Source: Thermococcus paralvinellae (GTDB lineage Archaea; Methanobacteriota_B; Thermococci; Thermococcales; Thermococcaceae). Taken from it: a DNA stretch of 64,000 nt. The position numbers and the translations under genes were made by a program. The stretch lies in assembly GCF_000517445.1 (NCBI RefSeq), contig NZ_CP006965.1, forward strand, positions 744,001 to 808,000, written 5' to 3'. Positions 34,337-44,569 of the stretch are shown in pieces (position 1 is the first letter of the stretch; every line of letters begins with the position of its first letter). The notes below the pieces were generated by a model. That model worked only from the letters and a program-made list of their open reading frames with translations, had not been told where the DNA came from and searched no databases.

Positions 34337-35513
34337 ATGTTCCCAGTTAGGAAAGCGCTACATAGCAACTGGATTACTGGGGTCTCTGGCTTCGTCGGTT
34401 CTTGGCCCGTATCTGAGTCTATGGCTTAAAGGCATTGGTCTGAGCTTTTCTGAGATAGGTTTAGCCCAGAGCGTTTCTGAGATTGCGCAGCTCCTCACTG
34501 ACTTTCCGACTGGAGGAGTTGCCGACAGGCACGGTAGAGTCAAGACCTATGCTGCTGGAAGTTCCCTCTTTGGTGTTGGACTGCTTATCATAGGACTCAC
34601 ACAGAGCCTTTCGGCAGTTCTGGTGGGGGCTACACTTTCGGGTTTTGGCATGGCACTCGTAAGTGGAACGTTAGTTCCATGGCTCTACGATGCGTTAAAC
34701 GACAGAAAGGCCGTCCAGCAAACTCTTGGAAAGTTAAAGGCAATCTCGGGACCAGTGAGATTCGCTGGAGGATTCATTGGCGGTTGCCTTGCCTCGGTCG
34801 CTCCAAATCTGCCCGTGCTAACCGCGGGGATGCTCTCGATAGCCTCTGCGATAATCGCTCTGTTTTTGCTGCCCGACAACTACGGCAACAGAAAAGCAAA
34901 ATATGGGGAGCTGCTCAGAAGAGGGTTGAGGGAAATCAGAAAGAACAGGGCACTTCACTTACTGTTGGCTTCCTCTTTCTTTCTGAGCTTCACTGCGAGA
35001 GCATTCTTCACATTTTGGATGCTCCTGCTGGTTCAACGCGGTCTCCCCAGAGAATATCTTGGAGTGTTCTTCGCTTTACTGCTTCTCTCAACATCTGCAG
35101 GAGGTCTGATTGCCCAAAAGCTTGAACCAACATCGAAAACCGCGGCAATACTAACCGCCCTGCTTGGGGCAGAGATTGCCATGCTTGGCATCATTGAAAA
35201 CTTGGCTATAAGCATTGCCCTGCTCTTTGCGCTTGAGGTAACTCTCGGTGCAAGGTTTCCTGTGGTAGCGGTGCTTAAGAACAACTTTATCCCGAAAGAA
35301 ATCCGTTCAACAGTAACTTCAGCGATGAGCACTATCGGAAGCGGATTTACAGCTATAAGCAATGTGCTGGTCGGTGCCTTTGCTGAAAAACTGGGTCTTG
35401 GGAAAGCGTATTTTATCGCGGGATCTCTTGGAATGCTGGCGGCACTCCCCCTGCTAGGATTAACCTTTTTAAGTGTCCCTGATGAAAGAGGAAACATGCC
35501 TGAAAAAAGTTGA
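34337..35513 (+). pseudogene. MFS transporter with an apparent 5' frameshift; unusually GC-rich
   Basis: From about 34356 to 35513 one frame encodes a 12-TM MFS protein (YIATGLLGSLASSVLGPYL, then FPTGGVADRHGRVK as the loop motif). That frame has no ATG, GTG or TTG until 34623, inside TM4. In another frame an ATG (34337) or a GTG (34298, near GGTGGTG) begins MFPVRKA and would join the transporter after a one-base change near 34355. So either a mutation or a sequence error. The gene is richer in G+C than its neighbours (GCC, CTC, GCG codons), which hints at transfer from a high-GC relative. Its stop lies 15 bases before valS. Confidence 0.65.
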
Positions 35514-35527
35514 TGGAGGTTGATAAC

Positions 35528-38188
35528 ATGCTACCGAAGAATTATAATCCCGAAGAAGTTGAAACCAAGTGGCAGAAGTTCTGGTTGGATGAAAAGATTT
35601 ACAAGTATGAGCTTGATGAGAAAAAGCCACCATATGCAATTGATACACCACCACCATTTACAAGCGGAACTCTTCACTTAGGTCACGTGCTGAGTCACAC
35701 ATGGATTGATATCGTGGCGAGATATAAAAGGATGAGAGGTTACAATGTTCTCTTCCCACAAGGATTCGATAACCATGGACTCCCCACAGAGCTTAAGGTG
35801 GAGAAGGAGTTTGGAATCAGCAAGGATGAGCCAGAAAAGTTTCTGCAGAAGTGTATCGAGTGGACCTGGCAGGCTATTGAGGCAATGAGAAACCAGTTTA
35901 TCAGAATTGGTTATTCCGCCGACTGGGATTTGGAGTATCACACTATGGATGACGAATACAAGGCTTTAGTGCAGAAATCTCTGCTTGAGTTCTACAAGAA
36001 AGGTATGCTTTATCAAGCAGAACACCCTGTATTCTGGTGTCCAAACTGTAGAACGTCCTTAGCTAAAGCTGAAGTAGGTTACGTGGAAGAGGACGGCTTC
36101 CTTTACTACATAAAGCTCCCATTGGCTGATGGCAGTGGATATATTCCAATAGCAACAACAAGACCAGAGCTTGTGCCAGCTTGTGTAGCTGTATTCGTGC
36201 ATCCTGAAGATGAGAGATATAAGGATTTAGTCGGCAAGAAAGTAAGGCTCCCAATCTTTGAGAGAGAAGTTCCAATCTTAGCCGATGAGGATGTTGATCC
36301 AAGCTTTGGAACCGGTGCTGTTTATAATTGTACTTACGGTGATGAGCAAGATATAGTGTGGCAGAAGCGCTACAACTTGCCAGTGATTATTGCGATTGAC
36401 GAATATGGAAGGATGACAGAAGTTGCCGGTAAATACAAGGGCATGAAGACAGAAGAAGCAAGAGAAGCAATTGCAAAGGACTTGGAAGAGATGGGCTTGC
36501 TATATAAGAAAGAAAAGATAAGGCACCGCGTTTTGAGGCACACAGAGAGAAGCTCATGTATGGCTCCAATCGAGTTATTACCCAAGAAGCAGTGGTTTAT
36601 TAAGGTGAAGGAGTTCACAGAGGAGATCGTAGAGGTTGCGAGACAAATAAGGTGGTTCCCAGAGGACATGTTCCTAAGGCTTAAGGACTGGGCAGAGAGC
36701 ATGGACTGGGACTGGGTTATCAGCAGACAGAGAGTATTTGGAACTCCAATTCCATTCTGGGTATGTAAGGACTGTGGACATATAATCCCGGCAAGAGAGG
36801 AAGACTTACCAGTTGACCCAAGATTTGACAAGCCACCTGTAGAGAAGTGTCCAAAGTGCGGCTCAACTAACTTAGAAGGAGTTAGAGACGTCCTCGACTG
36901 CTGGATTGATTCATCTATAACCCCACTCGTCATAACAAAGTGGACTAGGGATGAGAAGTGGTTCAAGCACAACTTCCCCACAGCATTGAGACCTCAGGGA
37001 ACAGACATCATCAGAACATGGGCATTCTACACAATCTTCAGAACTTACATTCTCACTGGACAGAAACCATGGCATGACATCCTAATCAACGGAATGGTGG
37101 CTGGACCAGACGGAAGAAAGATGAGCAAGAGCTACGGGAATGTTGTCTCGCCGGAGGAAGTGATTCCAAAATACGGCGCTGATGCTTTAAGACTCTGGAC
37201 AGCACTGGCTCCACCGGGAGAAGACCATCCGTTCAAGTGGGAAACTGTGGATTACAACTTCAGATTCCTGCAGAAGCTCTGGAACATCTTCCGCTTTGCG
37301 GAGAGACACATCAAGGATTTGGACTACAATGCAAACAAGAACATCAACCTAGAGCCTCTTGACAAGTGGATACTCTCAAGGCTTCACCGCTTAATCAAGT
37401 TTGCAACAAATGAGATGGAAATCTACCGCTTCAACTTGCTCACAAGGGAGCTTATGACGTTCATATGGCACGAGGTTGCAGATGATTACATTGAGATGAT
37501 TAAACACAGGCTTTATGGAGATGACGAAGAGAGCAAGCTTAAAGCAAGAGTGGCATTGTATGAGTTGCTCTACAACATCCTCTTACTGCTCGCACCATTT
37601 GTGCCACATATAACAGAAGAGCTCTACCAAGAGGTATTCAAGGACAAAGTCGGGGCAAAGAGCATTCACCTCTTGGAGTGGCCTGCTTACAATGAAGCAA
37701 GGATTGATGAGGAAGCTGAAAAGCTCGGAGAGCTTGCGAGGGAAATTGTTGGTGCGATGAGGAGATACAAGAACTCCCACGGCTTGGCTTTGAATGCGAA
37801 GCTCAAGCATGTGGCAATTTATGCAGTAGACAGCTATGAAATGCTCAAGCTCATAGAGAAAGACATTGCTGGAACAATGAACATTGAGAAGCTTGAAATC
37901 ATAAAGGGCGAGCCTGAGCTTGAGGAGAGGATAATTGAAATCAAACCGAACTTCAGAACAGTTGGCCCAAAATATGGAAAGCTCGTTCCAAAGATTGTTG
38001 CATACCTCAAGCAGAACGCTGAGGATGTGGCAAAGGCACTCAAAGAGAGCGGAAAGGTAGAGTTTGAAGTTGAAGGGCAGAAGATTGAGCTCAGCAAGGA
38101 CGATATAGTGCTCAGAAAAGCTGTGTTCAGCGAGGGAGAAGAGGTAGAAACAGCAGTTGTGAAAGATGCCGTGATGGTGTTTTTCTGA
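35528..38188 (+). CDS. valS: Valyl-tRNA synthetase
   Basis: 886 residues. HIGH-type motif FTSGTLHLGHVLSHTW near residue 42, KMSKS-type motif GRKMSKSYGNVVSPEE, and zinc-like CPNCR, CKDCG and CPKCG sites. The CP1 editing domain (TTRPELVPACVAVFVHPED) is present, as needed to clear threonine. ATG 35528 is preceded by GGAGGTTGAT; the ATG at 35510 overlaps the MFS stop. Charges tRNA-Val in the cytoplasm. The window also holds the tRNA-Val fragment used as attachment site. Confidence 0.96.
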   Translation: MLPKNYNPEEVETKWQKFWLDEKIYKYELDEKKPPYAIDTPPPFTSGTLHLGHVLSHTWIDIVARYKRMRGYNVLFPQGFDNHGLPTELKVEKEFGISKDEPEKFLQKCIEWTWQAIEAMRNQFIRIGYSADWDLEYHTMDDEYKALVQKSLLEFYKKGMLYQAEHPVFWCPNCRTSLAKAEVGYVEEDGFLYYIKLPLADGSGYIPIATTRPELVPACVAVFVHPEDERYKDLVGKKVRLPIFEREVPILADEDVDPSFGTGAVYNCTYGDEQDIVWQKRYNLPVIIAIDEYGRMTEVAGKYKGMKTEEAREAIAKDLEEMGLLYKKEKIRHRVLRHTERSSCMAPIELLPKKQWFIKVKEFTEEIVEVARQIRWFPEDMFLRLKDWAESMDWDWVISRQRVFGTPIPFWVCKDCGHIIPAREEDLPVDPRFDKPPVEKCPKCGSTNLEGVRDVLDCWIDSSITPLVITKWTRDEKWFKHNFPTALRPQGTDIIRTWAFYTIFRTYILTGQKPWHDILINGMVAGPDGRKMSKSYGNVVSPEEVIPKYGADALRLWTALAPPGEDHPFKWETVDYNFRFLQKLWNIFRFAERHIKDLDYNANKNINLEPLDKWILSRLHRLIKFATNEMEIYRFNLLTRELMTFIWHEVADDYIEMIKHRLYGDDEESKLKARVALYELLYNILLLLAPFVPHITEELYQEVFKDKVGAKSIHLLEWPAYNEARIDEEAEKLGELAREIVGAMRRYKNSHGLALNAKLKHVAIYAVDSYEMLKLIEKDIAGTMNIEKLEIIKGEPELEERIIEIKPNFRTVGPKYGKLVPKIVAYLKQNAEDVAKALKESGKVEFEVEGQKIELSKDDIVLRKAVFSEGEEVETAVVKDAVMVFF

Positions 38189-38299
38189 ACTTCCTTTATT
38201 TTTAATTTCCCTGAAAGATTACGCCCCCGTAAGTTACTTATGGTATTGTGGGTTATAGGGCGTTTAGAGGCCAACAAGAGGAGGTTTTGTTTATCCAAC

Positions 38300-39382
38300 T
38301 TATTTGGTTAGATATATCTCAGCAACTAGATTCTTACTATCTTTTTTAGAAATTTTAAACCAAGATAATTTTTTGATGTTACCACATAACTCTGCTTCAA
38401 TGCGGTTTTTAATGCTTCTTGCCATTGAATACAAGATAATCTCATCATCTTCACAGTAAATCACATAGTTTTTTAGTATGATTTTGAAATCTGGTTCTCT
38501 ATGGGTTGTTTCTGCTTGATTAAGATTAAATTCCCTAGTTAAAAGTGCCTCTAATTTTTCTATACAGATTTCAATATTCTTATTCTGTTGAGGTTTCATC
38601 TCTTTAATAGTAGGTTTAGTTGAAATGACCCTATTTGAATTTCTTTCGAATTGTACAGAATACATGTTACATTTAGGAATGTATTTCCGTAGTAGAAGCT
38701 TGTTTTTAATTCTCTCCCACCAAAGAAGCCATTCCCAGTTTTCTATCCAGCTATCTAAACTCATGATAGGTAATCGCTGGTCGAGAACATAGTATTTGCC
38801 GTTTATCCTTACTGCTGTAGCAACATGGTTTGGAAGAGTAAGGAAGTAAACTTCTGGATATTTGTTAAGAAGCAATGCAGCTGTGAGTTTTGCATAATCT
38901 CTACAAACTGCCAAGTGATAGTCCAGGATTTCAGCAAGAGACAGATTTGGCTTGATAGTGTGCCAAACAAATTTAGCTAATTTTTTAAATTTCTCCTTAC
39001 GAGTTATTTCTCGTTCTCGTGCTATATAACTATAATAATTGTAGGGTAGCATAAAACATACAAATCCAGCAAGAAAAATGCCTATAATTATGCTAATTAG
39101 TCCAAATGCCAGAAGTGTCTTCCTTGCGATTAAAGTTAGATACGGAACGTTAATCACGCTGAAGAGTATGACTAAAAATACAACTACCAAACTTACTAAG
39201 AATATTATCAACACATTGGAGACCCAATATCGTTCTTTCCAATATCTTATATTCTGTTCTTGCCATTCTAACAAATTTGTGAGCGTTTCTGCCTCGAAAT
39301 TCCCCGCTAAGCGTTGATAAATCGCAGTCACGTATTGAACATCTTGAAGAGTCGGTAGAGACGTCTTAACTGACCTCTTCAT
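38300..39382 (-). CDS. Membrane protein with transglutaminase-like domain
   Basis: 360 residues. Two N-terminal TMs (VLIIFLVSLVVVFLVILFSV and LLAFGLISIIIGIFLAGFV) are followed by a papain-like transglutaminase core with all three catalytic positions: Cys in LAVCRDYAKLTAALLL, His in LPNHVATAVRI, Asp in YYVLDQRLP. A charged C-terminal domain follows. The catalytic domain probably faces the cytoplasm if the hairpin starts inside. Function unknown; cysteine protease or peptide amidase are options. AT-rich compared with neighbours. The 38189-38299 gap has no gene. A promoter is not obvious. Confidence 0.7.
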   Translation of the reverse strand: MKRSVKTSLPTLQDVQYVTAIYQRLAGNFEAETLTNLLEWQEQNIRYWKERYWVSNVLIIFLVSLVVVFLVILFSVINVPYLTLIARKTLLAFGLISIIIGIFLAGFVCFMLPYNYYSYIAREREITRKEKFKKLAKFVWHTIKPNLSLAEILDYHLAVCRDYAKLTAALLLNKYPEVYFLTLPNHVATAVRINGKYYVLDQRLPIMSLDSWIENWEWLLWWERIKNKLLLRKYIPKCNMYSVQFERNSNRVISTKPTIKEMKPQQNKNIEICIEKLEALLTREFNLNQAETTHREPDFKIILKNYVIYCEDDEIILYSMARSIKNRIEAELCGNIKKLSWFKISKKDSKNLVAEIYLTK

Positions 39383-39438
39383 GATATGTAGTGTATCCCA
39401 CGAAATATTTTAACTTTCTCCTTAGGAATAGAAAGTTC

Positions 39439-40554
39439 TCAGCAGTTATAGCAAAGCAAAGCCGCTCTCTTCAGCAGAATAACTCTGTAGAGCTTCCCGT
39501 TGATAATTCTCGCTACCGCTATCTTATTGAGATGATGTATCCTCTTCCTCTCAAGGGCAACAAAGTTGAGTTCTCTTAAAACCTGTACGAAGTCCTCCCA
39601 CCTTATGTTGAGCCATTTTGAATACTCATCAAAGAGTTCCTTTTCAACAACCAGATACTTTCTGCCGTCTATCAGATACCTCCGCTTGTGCTTTGGCAGT
39701 TCCTTTCTCAGTCTCCACCTTGCATGTAATGGCGACTGCACTGTAAGAATGGCTTCCTCCATGCTTTTGCCTTCTACGAGCATCTCAAAAAGAATTTTGA
39801 GTATGTGGTTGATTCTGTCAGGAACTCCGATTATATCTCCCCTCAGCGTGATTTTCCTTCTCCTGACTTTGATTCCCTCACTCTCAAGAGCTTCTCCAAT
39901 CTTTGCAGTGGTTCCCTTCTTAGTACCGCCAGTATCAACAATCCCTCCAATGATGAAAGCTCTAACATCAAAGTCTCTCTCGCTTAAAACTTCCTCAGCT
40001 CTTGGATCAAGGAGAACAACTTCATCAATGCCCTTCTCCTTTAAGAACTCCCCAGTTGAACCTTCATAGGCAGTAATCTTCTCAAGGGGAAAGTGCGCCT
40101 TCTTCTTAAATTCCTCATTAACCCATGTTAATGCTAAAAGCTCGCTCCATAGATAATCCCTCAAAACACCGTAGCTTTGAGCGGCTTGAAGGGCAACTTT
40201 GTTCTTTTCCTTTTCTGTGTGCTTTTCCCAGTGCATGAGGTCGATTATGAAGTAGGGATAATCCTTTGGAAGCTTATCTCTCAGCTCTTCGGGAGAAATG
40301 ATAACTTTAAACTTCTTTGCTATGCACAATGGAGCATAGGCGTATTTTGATCCATCTGTTCTTTTCCCGCTCAAGTCCCAAGCTATCGCTGTAGGTTCAT
40401 CAACTTCGACTATAGCTCCCTTACCTTCAAGAACATCCAACGCTATATCTTGGAGCTTGTTCTTTGATTTTCTGTATCTCTTGGAGAGTATACCTATCTT
40501 GTCTATTCCCTTTTCTTTGAGCAGCTCTGCAAAGATTTCGCTAAGTTTTTTCAT
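39439..40554 (-). CDS. trm10: Trm10-family tRNA (adenine/guanine-9 N1)-methyltransferase
   Basis: 371 residues. The SPOUT methyltransferase core contains the Trm10 cofactor-loop sequence FIIGGIVDTGGTKKGTTAKIG. The N-terminal ILSKRYRKSKNKLQD region and the C-terminal basic part match Thermococcal enzymes. Known: the T. kodakarensis homologue methylates N1 of both A9 and G9 of tRNAs. I choose ATG 40554 (MKKLSEIF); ATG 40572 and 40563 are alternatives, none with a ribosome site. A TTAAAAATT stretch upstream may be the TATA box of a leaderless message. Divergent from DUF763. Confidence 0.85.
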   Translation of the reverse strand: MKKLSEIFAELLKEKGIDKIGILSKRYRKSKNKLQDIALDVLEGKGAIVEVDEPTAIAWDLSGKRTDGSKYAYAPLCIAKKFKVIISPEELRDKLPKDYPYFIIDLMHWEKHTEKEKNKVALQAAQSYGVLRDYLWSELLALTWVNEEFKKKAHFPLEKITAYEGSTGEFLKEKGIDEVVLLDPRAEEVLSERDFDVRAFIIGGIVDTGGTKKGTTAKIGEALESEGIKVRRRKITLRGDIIGVPDRINHILKILFEMLVEGKSMEEAILTVQSPLHARWRLRKELPKHKRRYLIDGRKYLVVEKELFDEYSKWLNIRWEDFVQVLRELNFVALERKRIHHLNKIAVARIINGKLYRVILLKRAALLCYNC

Positions 40555-40635
40555 TGGCATCGGTTTGAGCATCGGCAGTGAATTTTTAAGGTTTTCTCTC
40601 AAAGCTTAATAACTTCAAAAGCAGATACATTAGTG

Positions 40636-41787
40636 ATGAGAAGAGGAATTGCTGAACTTCCTCTCCACGGTGGTCATGTACCTCCTTGGCTAGCTGCACG
40701 TATGAAAAGGCTAGCAAGGTTAGTACTGATTCTTTTGGTTGATGAATACGGCACAAAGGGAGTTCTTGAGAGGTTAGCTGACCCGGTTTGGTTTCAAGCT
40801 TTGAACAATTTAATTGGAATGGATTGGGATTCATCAGGGAGCACTACTGTAACAACAGGCATACTAAAAGAAATCCTCTCAAAGGAAGAGTTCGGCATAA
40901 AAGCTGCTGGAGGTAAAGGTGCAAAGAGCAGGGAAACTCCAGCTCAATTGAGAGATATATGTGAGAAATATGAATTAAACAGCAGTGAATATGTCAGAAT
41001 TTCCCGATTGGTTGCCAAAGTTGATACTGTAGCATTACAAACAGGTTATCAGCTCTACCATCACGTCTTTTTCATTGATGAGGAAGGAAATTGGGCAATT
41101 GTTCAGCAGGGAATGAATCCAAAGATCAAGCTTGCAAGAAGATATCACTGGTTTGACGCTGAAAGCTTTACGCTAGAGCCTCACAAAGGAATAAGCGGGA
41201 TTAAGCTTGAGTATGCACTGAACACCGTTGATAAGAACGCAAGAGAATATCAAAGAACCCTGCTCGATCTTGTAAAGGAAGACCCAAGAAAGCTCGAGAG
41301 AGAGCTAAGAACAATTACAGCAGTTGCAAAGGGCTACAAGCCATTAATTGTTTACAAACCCTACGAGAAGTTAAACCTCTTTGATACAGTTACGAGATAC
41401 AAAAGTCTAGGGCAGATTGAATTAAATCAAAGGGCTTTGGAGCTTGCGAGAGAGCTCGATATTAAGAATTATGATGAGCTCTTACTCCTCAAAGGACTTG
41501 GCCCAAGCACACTAAGGGCTTTGTCCCTTGTATTGGAGCTTGTTTACGATGTTCATCCTTCATGGAGAGACCCAGTTACTCACCCACCTGATCCCTTCAA
41601 GTTTGCCTATGCCGTCGGTGGAAAAGATAGAGTACCTTTTCCAATTGACAAGCCCACCTACGACGAGCTGATTTCTTTCCTTGAAAAGCTCGTTGAAAAG
41701 AATCCGCAGGAGAGGCAGATAGTCAAGGCTGTCACAAAGATAACCAGAAACTGGAAGCCGCCTGAGGAGGATAAGGTGCCAACATGA
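40636..41787 (+). CDS. DUF763 family protein
   Basis: 383 residues. The DUF763 start is unmistakable: RRGIAELPLHGGHVPPWLAARM. Other conserved parts are QLYHHVFFIDEEGNWAIVQQGMN, an RRYHWF segment and an HhH-like LLLLKGLGPSTLRALSLV near residue 285. The helix-hairpin-helix suggests nucleic-acid contact, but the biochemical role of the family is not known to me. ATG 40636 is preceded by GTG in frame. Shares its promoter region with trm10. Confidence 0.85.
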   Translation: MRRGIAELPLHGGHVPPWLAARMKRLARLVLILLVDEYGTKGVLERLADPVWFQALNNLIGMDWDSSGSTTVTTGILKEILSKEEFGIKAAGGKGAKSRETPAQLRDICEKYELNSSEYVRISRLVAKVDTVALQTGYQLYHHVFFIDEEGNWAIVQQGMNPKIKLARRYHWFDAESFTLEPHKGISGIKLEYALNTVDKNAREYQRTLLDLVKEDPRKLERELRTITAVAKGYKPLIVYKPYEKLNLFDTVTRYKSLGQIELNQRALELARELDIKNYDELLLLKGLGPSTLRALSLVLELVYDVHPSWRDPVTHPPDPFKFAYAVGGKDRVPFPIDKPTYDELISFLEKLVEKNPQERQIVKAVTKITRNWKPPEEDKVPT

Positions 41788-41861
41788 TTTGAACTCTAAA
41801 CTGATATCTTGAAATATTGTTTTGGTTAAAAAAGCTGTCTTTTAGAAGAAAAAGTTTGTAA

Positions 41862-41938
41862 TGGAGCCGGGACCGGGATTTGAACCCGGGACCTGGGGAT
41901 TACGAGTCCCCCGCCCTACCGAGCTAGGCTACCCCGGC
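41862..41938 (-). tRNA. tRNA-Thr (anticodon CGT)
   Basis: The minus strand folds fully: acceptor GCCGGGG with TCCCGGC, D arm GCCT/GGGC, anticodon stem GGGGA/TCCCC around loop CTCGTAA (CGT), variable AGGTC, T arm CCGGG-TTCAAAT-CCCGG, discriminator T and an encoded CCA (41864-41862). No intron is seen. Complete and normal. Confidence 0.97.
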
Positions 41939-41980
41939 ACTCAAGAAAAGATGATAGGGAGTGAATTTATAAGCTTTTCC

Positions 41981-42397
41981 TTAAACGAGTTCTTTTCCAG
42001 TAGTAGTCATAACAAGTTTCCCATGTTTAACTCCCTTGAGGCTGATAAGTCTCTCAGCAATCTTCTTTATTCTGCTTGCTTTTCCTTTAACAACAACGAC
42101 TTCAAGACAGTTGTGCTCATCCATGTGGACATGCAAACTTGAGACAATTTCATTAATGTAATCATGTTGCAAATCCAAGAGCTCCTTGACAACCTCAGCC
42201 TCATCGTGATTGTAAACTATTGTAATTGTTCCAGCGACATCTTCATCACCAACTTCCCACTCATACCTAACAATGAAGTCTCTAATTAAATCTCTAATAG
42301 CTTCACTTCTGTTTGTGTATCCTTTCTCCTCTATAATTTTGTCAAACTTTGTGAGCAGGTCTTGTGGAATAGAAACTCCAAAGCGCACTATCTTCAT
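41981..42397 (-). CDS. nikR: Nickel-responsive regulator NikR
   Basis: 138 residues: ribbon-helix-helix at the N-terminus ([35 protein letters not shown]) and a C-terminal ACT-like domain. The four nickel ligands are present with exact spacing, H-x10-H-x-H-x5-C ([21 protein letters not shown]). It represses nickel uptake when nickel is bound. ATG 42397 follows GGTGAT. A TTTAAATAT at about 42430-42438 may be its TATA box. No nickel transporter is adjacent, so it acts at a distance. Confidence 0.9.
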   Translation of the reverse strand: MKIVRFGVSIPQDLLTKFDKIIEEKGYTNRSEAIRDLIRDFIVRYEWEVGDEDVAGTITIVYNHDEAEVVKELLDLQHDYINEIVSSLHVHMDEHNCLEVVVVKGKASRIKKIAERLISLKGVKHGKLVMTTTGKELV

Positions 42398-42499
42398 AGC
42401 ATCACCTAGAAATAGCTCACCTTCGGGATATTTAAAGATATTTCAGAATTCAGAAAAGTTGATAAAGTAACACACCCATTTTACAAATAGGGAAATGTT

Positions 42500-44560
42500 A
42501 TGCAAATTGACTTGCGCAAGCTTGCCTTAATTCTTGTGCTATTATACCTTGTAGGTTTAGTAATCATATTGCATCCTCATCAAGTTAAAAAAAGTGTCCT
42601 TCCAACTAAATCATATTCCCCAGAGGATGATTATGAATACATAGCTGAGCATCTTGGATTTCTAAATGATGGAAAGATTGATGAAAAAGAACTGAAAATC
42701 GTAGAGCAGATCTATTCCCTTTACAAGTATAGAACAACATTATTTGAAGAGGTTTACATTACTAATCCTGAAAAGTTCGCAAATCTCAGTCAAGAAGCTA
42801 TTCAGACCCTTAATATTGTTCCGCTAGCCTTAAGAGATGACATGGTTAGATTCCTGTTCTCAGATGCTCCTTATACCTTGGAAGAATTTTCCCAAAAGGT
42901 GGAACTATTCAAGACTCAGGTAAATGAATTTGTTAGCATTTATCTAACTCTCCCCCCGCATATTCGTGTTGGTATTGAGAACTCTCGCCAGATTTATCAA
43001 GTAAAAACTTTAACTGACTATATCCAACTTGTGAAGGAGCTTAGAATGGCACTTTCAGGATTACCCCCAGATGTTATTGACGCGATTGATAATATGCAGG
43101 GGCTTTTTGGAGGATTTGAACCAAGTGAAATATCTGAGTTTGTCTCCGGATTAAGGCAAATTAAGTCAGAGATTTTTATAAACACAACTTATAGGGAGTG
43201 GTTTATTAAAAATGCTCATAATTTCGAGATAGCAGAGATTTATAAAACGTGGACAGAATTCAAAACAGAACATGAAAATGACAAAAAACCGCCAGAGATG
43301 ACGGGAAAAGTGGAGAGCCTACCTTCTGGATTAATTGAAGTCTCATTAGGCATTGAGGATAATGCAAATCCTCCAAAGAAGGTTAGAATACTCATAAATG
43401 GAAAAGAAAAAATTGAAATTTTAATGAGTACAGAATCCCTAAGATACGCAGATGTACTCCAGTTCTATGAAGATTGGGGGAATTATACAATAACAGTAGA
43501 GGCATATGATGCAAAAGGAAATAAAAACTCAGTGGATGTAATTCTTGGTCACTACCCATTAGTATTTCCAATTTATTTTAATGGGAAGGCTCCTTATGAT
43601 TTCCAGAATGCAAAGCTTTATAACAAAAGCGAAATCGAGTATATGTGGAGGAAAGCTGCTCACTACAAACCTCTCCAAGTTTTTGAAGCAGTTTACCCTG
43701 ACCTGGGTTTCATTCGTTACCATAAAATAAAGCTTGATGGTGCAATGGAATTTTTCTACAATGATACAAAACGTAAGCTTTTAAATTATTACAAGAAGCC
43801 CGTACCTTTTTATTCCATGACTCCTCTCCATATTGCATATTTTGTCAATGTTTACGTTCATTCCTTTAATACCCCAATAATAGGAACTCTTGAATCAGGA
43901 ATATGTGGTTATGACGGTGAAACAGAAGTTATTCTAATGAACAACCTATTCATGGATTTTAATCTCAATGCATGGGCAATACAAATTCCAGCAAGCTTAA
44001 GCGGAGGAAAGCTTGACCATTCGGAAGTGGTAGTAATCTGGAAAGTCCCGCTATTAATTGGAAGTAGTTACAAGGCACTTTATGTTCTCGGTCTTGACCC
44101 ATATCCCAAAGTCCCAGAACATATATATCCCTTCGAATCCGATTGGCCTAAAAAGTATTCCAGAGAGACTGTTGAGCTTATGACATTGGGACTTATTCCC
44201 TATAGACCAGATAAATTTGCTCTGAGGGAATTCTACAAACGCTTTGGTATAAGAGTTACACCTGCATATCCTCTCAAAGACCTATCAAGAGAATTCATAA
44301 CAGGCTATGAGTTTTTTGCCTCTTACATAAACTTTCAGATAAGTGAAGCATATATGCAAAAACTCCTTAAAATGATTAAAAACGGCGATCTAAGGATTCT
44401 CGATGAACTGAATAAGCTTGAAGCAGCTAGAGAGTTATGGTATCGCTTAGATGGGCACAACCTCTACTATGGTCCGAAATATTCTCCAGATTACATTTAC
44501 ATTGATAGCGAAGGAAACTTCTACTATGTTCACAAGAACCGTTCCAAAGCTTTCCCATAG
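42500..44560 (+). CDS. Large secreted, membrane-tethered orphan protein (686 aa)
   Basis: Unrecognised. One N-terminal TM (KLALILVLLYLVGLVIIL) tethers a big outside domain. Residues about 40-250 are helical; about 265-350 look like an immunoglobulin-like beta domain (GLIEVSLGIEDNANPPKKVRILING ending ITVEAYDAKGN, a typical fibronectin/PKD-like pattern); the rest is Tyr/Trp-rich with several possible metal residues (ESGICGYDG, KLDHSEVVVIW). It is AT-rich. It could be a cell-surface enzyme. No neighbour shares its direction, so context gives no clue. Confidence 0.6.
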   Translation: MQIDLRKLALILVLLYLVGLVIILHPHQVKKSVLPTKSYSPEDDYEYIAEHLGFLNDGKIDEKELKIVEQIYSLYKYRTTLFEEVYITNPEKFANLSQEAIQTLNIVPLALRDDMVRFLFSDAPYTLEEFSQKVELFKTQVNEFVSIYLTLPPHIRVGIENSRQIYQVKTLTDYIQLVKELRMALSGLPPDVIDAIDNMQGLFGGFEPSEISEFVSGLRQIKSEIFINTTYREWFIKNAHNFEIAEIYKTWTEFKTEHENDKKPPEMTGKVESLPSGLIEVSLGIEDNANPPKKVRILINGKEKIEILMSTESLRYADVLQFYEDWGNYTITVEAYDAKGNKNSVDVILGHYPLVFPIYFNGKAPYDFQNAKLYNKSEIEYMWRKAAHYKPLQVFEAVYPDLGFIRYHKIKLDGAMEFFYNDTKRKLLNYYKKPVPFYSMTPLHIAYFVNVYVHSFNTPIIGTLESGICGYDGETEVILMNNLFMDFNLNAWAIQIPASLSGGKLDHSEVVVIWKVPLLIGSSYKALYVLGLDPYPKVPEHIYPFESDWPKKYSRETVELMTLGLIPYRPDKFALREFYKRFGIRVTPAYPLKDLSREFITGYEFFASYINFQISEAYMQKLLKMIKNGDLRILDELNKLEAARELWYRLDGHNLYYGPKYSPDYIYIDSEGNFYYVHKNRSKAFP

Positions 44561-44569
44561 TTTGTTTTC

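Noticed and set aside
41861-42142. Frame beginning MEPGPGFEPGTWGLRVPRP
   Set aside because: It is antisense to tRNA-Thr and then runs against nikR; a false ORF from tRNA sequence.
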